Shown here: one piece after another, positions 20,005-22,121 of the stretch
Position numbering within the stretch: position 1 is the stretch's first letter
How the letters are laid out: each line of letters starts with the position of its first letter
Source: a virus
DNA length: 22,121 nt
Reading direction: 5' to 3' (one strand)
Virus record (IMG/VR): IMGVR_UViG_3300027754_000483
Span: 1 to 22,121 of that record
The notes under the pieces: generated by a model
Told to the model about the DNA's origin: nothing
Database searches by the model: none
The model's input: the letters and a program-made list of their open reading frames with translations, nothing else
Made by a program: the position numbers and the translations under genes

Positions 20005-22121
20005 AAATGATACTTACAAACTCACCAAGAACTTTTTTATTCAACTTCTTAGTCTTCAGAGATTTTACAAATGCAGATTTAATTTGTGCCTTAGTCGCAT
20101 CATCAGCAACATCAAATTCAGTATCCTGAGCAAGAGAACTTGCAGAGAGTCCAAAATAAGCATCATATGCTGAATTTGAGATATTAAGACTTCTATGCTT
20201 TTTCCAGTAAGACATAATTTTATCGTATTCTGGAGATTGTTGTGTGTAATATAGACTCACAAAACGAGAGGTATCTTTATTTTCAAGAACACGAATACCT
20301 ACAAAATTAACAGATGGAAAATTATCTTTGAGATTGGAGATTAAAACTTCTGTAAAGGAATTGTAATCATTACCCACTTTATAAGTTGTTCCAATCTTAC
20401 GATCTCGAAGAAAAGACTGACTTGGATTCATTCCACGAGTACCCATATAATCATTTCCTCCACGTTTTACTATGTGGTGATATGGAAGATAATTTGCCTC
20501 ACCATCAGTTAAAATTACACACTGGACTTTTTGTAGTTTATTATCTTTACGAAACTTTGGAAGTATTTGGTGTAGAGCAATCAAACTTTCATTTAGTGGT
20601 GTACCAGAAAGAGAGAGACGACCAGGGAATGAATATTGGCAGGAATAAGGAGTAGAAATAGCAAGTGAAAGTCTCCAGATATTAATCATCTGATCCTCTA
20701 ATAATCTGGAGTTTACTTTGCTGGTAAAAATATTAAGTAAACAAAATTCTTCAGATACACATATCAAACCTTCTTTTCTTTGGTAATGTTGATTAAGATC
20801 CTTTTTCCATTCATTTGTGAAGGCATAAACTTCAAATGGTATTGATACTTTTTTACAAAACCAAATTAGATTGTAAAGTTGCTTACAAGTATCTTTTAAT
20901 ACTGTTTGCATTGATCCACTCCAGTCTAAAATAAAAATCAATCCGTGATTTTTACCATCAGGTATCACATTAATTTTCTTAAAAAGATCTTCATTATACT
21001 TATAGGTATGAAGACGAGTAGTATCAAGAACACCAGTACGAGATATTGATATACGAGCATATGAATCAGCTGCCTTACGGCATTCAAATTCTTTTACCAA
21101 GTAATTAACTTCTTTTTGAGCAGAATTTTTAAATTCTTTGAATAATCTATCAGATTGTTCGTAAATATTATGCTCAGATAACTGATTTATTTTTGCCCAC
21201 TCATCTTTTACATTTTGTTGATTGAGAAAATAGTCGTCAATATATTCGTGAACTTCTGAATTTTTTTCGATAACAGTATCTAAATTTACCTTTGGAATTT
21301 CAACATAGACATTTTCACCACCCGAAAGATTTACAAGTTCTTCAATTTTTTGACGAAGAGTTTCTTCTGTACGAATTTTTGGTTCATTAGAAGATTCTTT
21401 AGGAGTATTACTTACAGATTCTCCTTGAGTTCTTTCAGATTGTTCTGTTTGAGATTCTGAAGGTTGAGATTTATTTGATTCTCCTTCATCTGATTCTTCA
21501 GATTCCTGTTGTGATTCTTCTTCTCCTTCATTAGAAGAGTTATCATTATTTTCTAACTTATGAGAATCTAACTCATTAACTTTTTGTTCTTGTTCTTTTT
21601 CATTTTTACAATACTTATAGAGTTCTTCTGCCGCATTCAGCACATCAGAAAAAGTTTCAGTTGATGCGATTAAGTTTATAATCTCACTTTCTTCAGAATT
21701 GAAATCTAATGTTAAGAAGTTTCCAATTTTAAAGTGAAGATTTGCACGGTCAGCAAGATTAAAAGTAGAAATATCTTCATCACCAATCTCAAAGAAATCT
21801 TGTTCTTTCAGTTCTTTATATCCACCATAAAATGTTTTTGCAAGTCCAGCATACTTACGTTTAATTAACTTTTCAACACGAGCATCCTCAACGATATTTA
21901 CAAACTGTTGAGGAACATTAGTTTCTTCAGTCCAGTCAACATCATCAGTAAAAATTGAATGCCCGCACTCGTGGGCTACAAGCAAATCATACACGATATT
22001 GCTTGCCTTTTCCCACAAAGGTAAGGTTAACACACGAGTATGAACGTTAAAACAGGCAGTGGGTACTTTTTTGTGTTCAACCACCAAGTCTTCAGTAGCA
22101 AGCAATCTAGCAAGTTGTGAT
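20000..22121 (-). CDS. CobT-like protein with zincin motif and von Willebrand A domain (5' end cut by window edge)
   Basis: The frame is open to the right edge (SQLAR precedes the TTG at 22105), so the true start is outside. Counting from that TTG, HECGH at 45-49 with E73 in IVEDARVEKL forms a gluzincin-like HExxH...E zinc site. An acidic Ser/Glu/Gln linker spans about 165-245. The von Willebrand A domain has the metal-site motif DWSGS (394-398) and VILTDGEAN near 535. CobT of bacterial cobaltochelatase has the same plan: ARVE-type segment, acidic linker, C-terminal VWA. Such proteins pair with CobS/MoxR ATPases, and cobS lies two genes away. Peptidase, chelatase subunit or remodelling partner are all possible. 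Confidence 0.85.
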   Translation of the reverse strand, partial: SQLARLLATEDLVVEHKKVPTACFNVHTRVLTLPLWEKASNIVYDLLVAHECGHSIFTDDVDWTEETNVPQQFVNIVEDARVEKLIKRKYAGLAKTFYGGYKELKEQDFFEIGDEDISTFNLADRANLHFKIGNFLTLDFNSEESEIINLIASTETFSDVLNAAEELYKYCKNEKEQEQKVNELDSHKLENNDNSSNEGEEESQQESEESDEGESNKSQPSESQTEQSERTQGESVSNTPKESSNEPKIRTEETLRQKIEELVNLSGGENVYVEIPKVNLDTVIEKNSEVHEYIDDYFLNQQNVKDEWAKINQLSEHNIYEQSDRLFKEFKNSAQKEVNYLVKEFECRKAADSYARISISRTGVLDTTRLHTYKYNEDLFKKINVIPDGKNHGLIFILDWSGSMQTVLKDTCKQLYNLIWFCKKVSIPFEVYAFTNEWKKDLNQHYQRKEGLICVSEEFCLLNIFTSKVNSRLLEDQMINIWRLSLAISTPYSCQYSFPGRLSLSGTPLNESLIALHQILPKFRKDNKLQKVQCVILTDGEANYLPYHHIVKRGGNDYMGTRGMNPSQSFLRDRKIGTTYKVGNDYNSFTEVLISNLKDNFPSVNFVGIRVLENKDTSRFVSLYYTQQSPEYDKIMSYWKKHRSLNISNSAYDAYFGLSASSLAQDTEFDVADDATKAQIKSAFVKSLKTKKLNKKVLGEFVSIIS

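Noticed and set aside
1-22121. tRNA genes, CRISPR arrays, insertion sequences, attachment sites, replication origin
   Set aside because: I looked for cloverleaf patterns, regularly spaced repeats, transposase motifs and long direct repeats and found none.

Overview
The window is a block of a T4-like cyanomyovirus genome, a phage of marine Synechococcus or Prochlorococcus. The support is the set and order of T4 replication proteins (gp45, gp44, gp62, RegA, gp43, UvsX, gp41), mixed with cyanophage hallmark genes (cobS, hsp20, mazG) in visibly AT-rich DNA. Every gene I can support lies on the minus strand, so transcription runs from high to low coordinates. Genes are packed with ATGA or TAATG junctions. 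No stretch above 300 bases lacks a gene. I saw no tRNA, IS element or CRISPR array.

Right end (about 19.1-22.1 kb): a CobT-like protein with a zincin motif and a von Willebrand A domain runs off the edge. It is followed by a 225-aa protein with a T4-type capsid-targeting leader and by a 61-aa unknown.

Middle (about 5.5-19.1 kb), the replication module: cobS, a DUF3310-like gene, sliding clamp gp45, a DNA-glycosylase-like gene, a 40-aa microprotein, clamp loader gp44, a DruA/DUF4338-like gene, gp62, regA, hsp20, two Sm-like genes, DNA polymerase gp43, two microproteins, recombinase uvsX, an aspartyl/asparaginyl hydroxylase-like gene, helicase gp41, a 75-aa unknown and mazG. Sigma70-like promoters lie before cobS (weak), before the DUF3310/gp45 unit, before hsp20 and before the Sm-like/polymerase unit. 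Two of these are built into the 3' side of intrinsic terminators. A terminator closes the module after mazG.

Left end (1-5.4 kb): late, probably virion-associated genes. T4-type late promoters (TATAAATA or a close variant) precede most of them, and two of those promoters are fused to the T-tract of the upstream terminator. Several products begin with a short leader ending in a prohead-protease-like site (xxE|A). One is a nucleotidyltransferase, so the phage may package and inject enzymes much as T4 does with Alt and its internal proteins.

Most notable: the possible packaged-protein set, the terminator-promoter fusions, a shared late leader (AGTATTAATA) without a Shine-Dalgarno, a DruA-like protein coupled between the clamp-loader subunits, the CobS/CobT-like pair, a hydroxylase wedged between uvsX and gp41, and a diverged pair of Sm-like genes upstream of the polymerase. 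All calls come from reading the sequence; no search was run.
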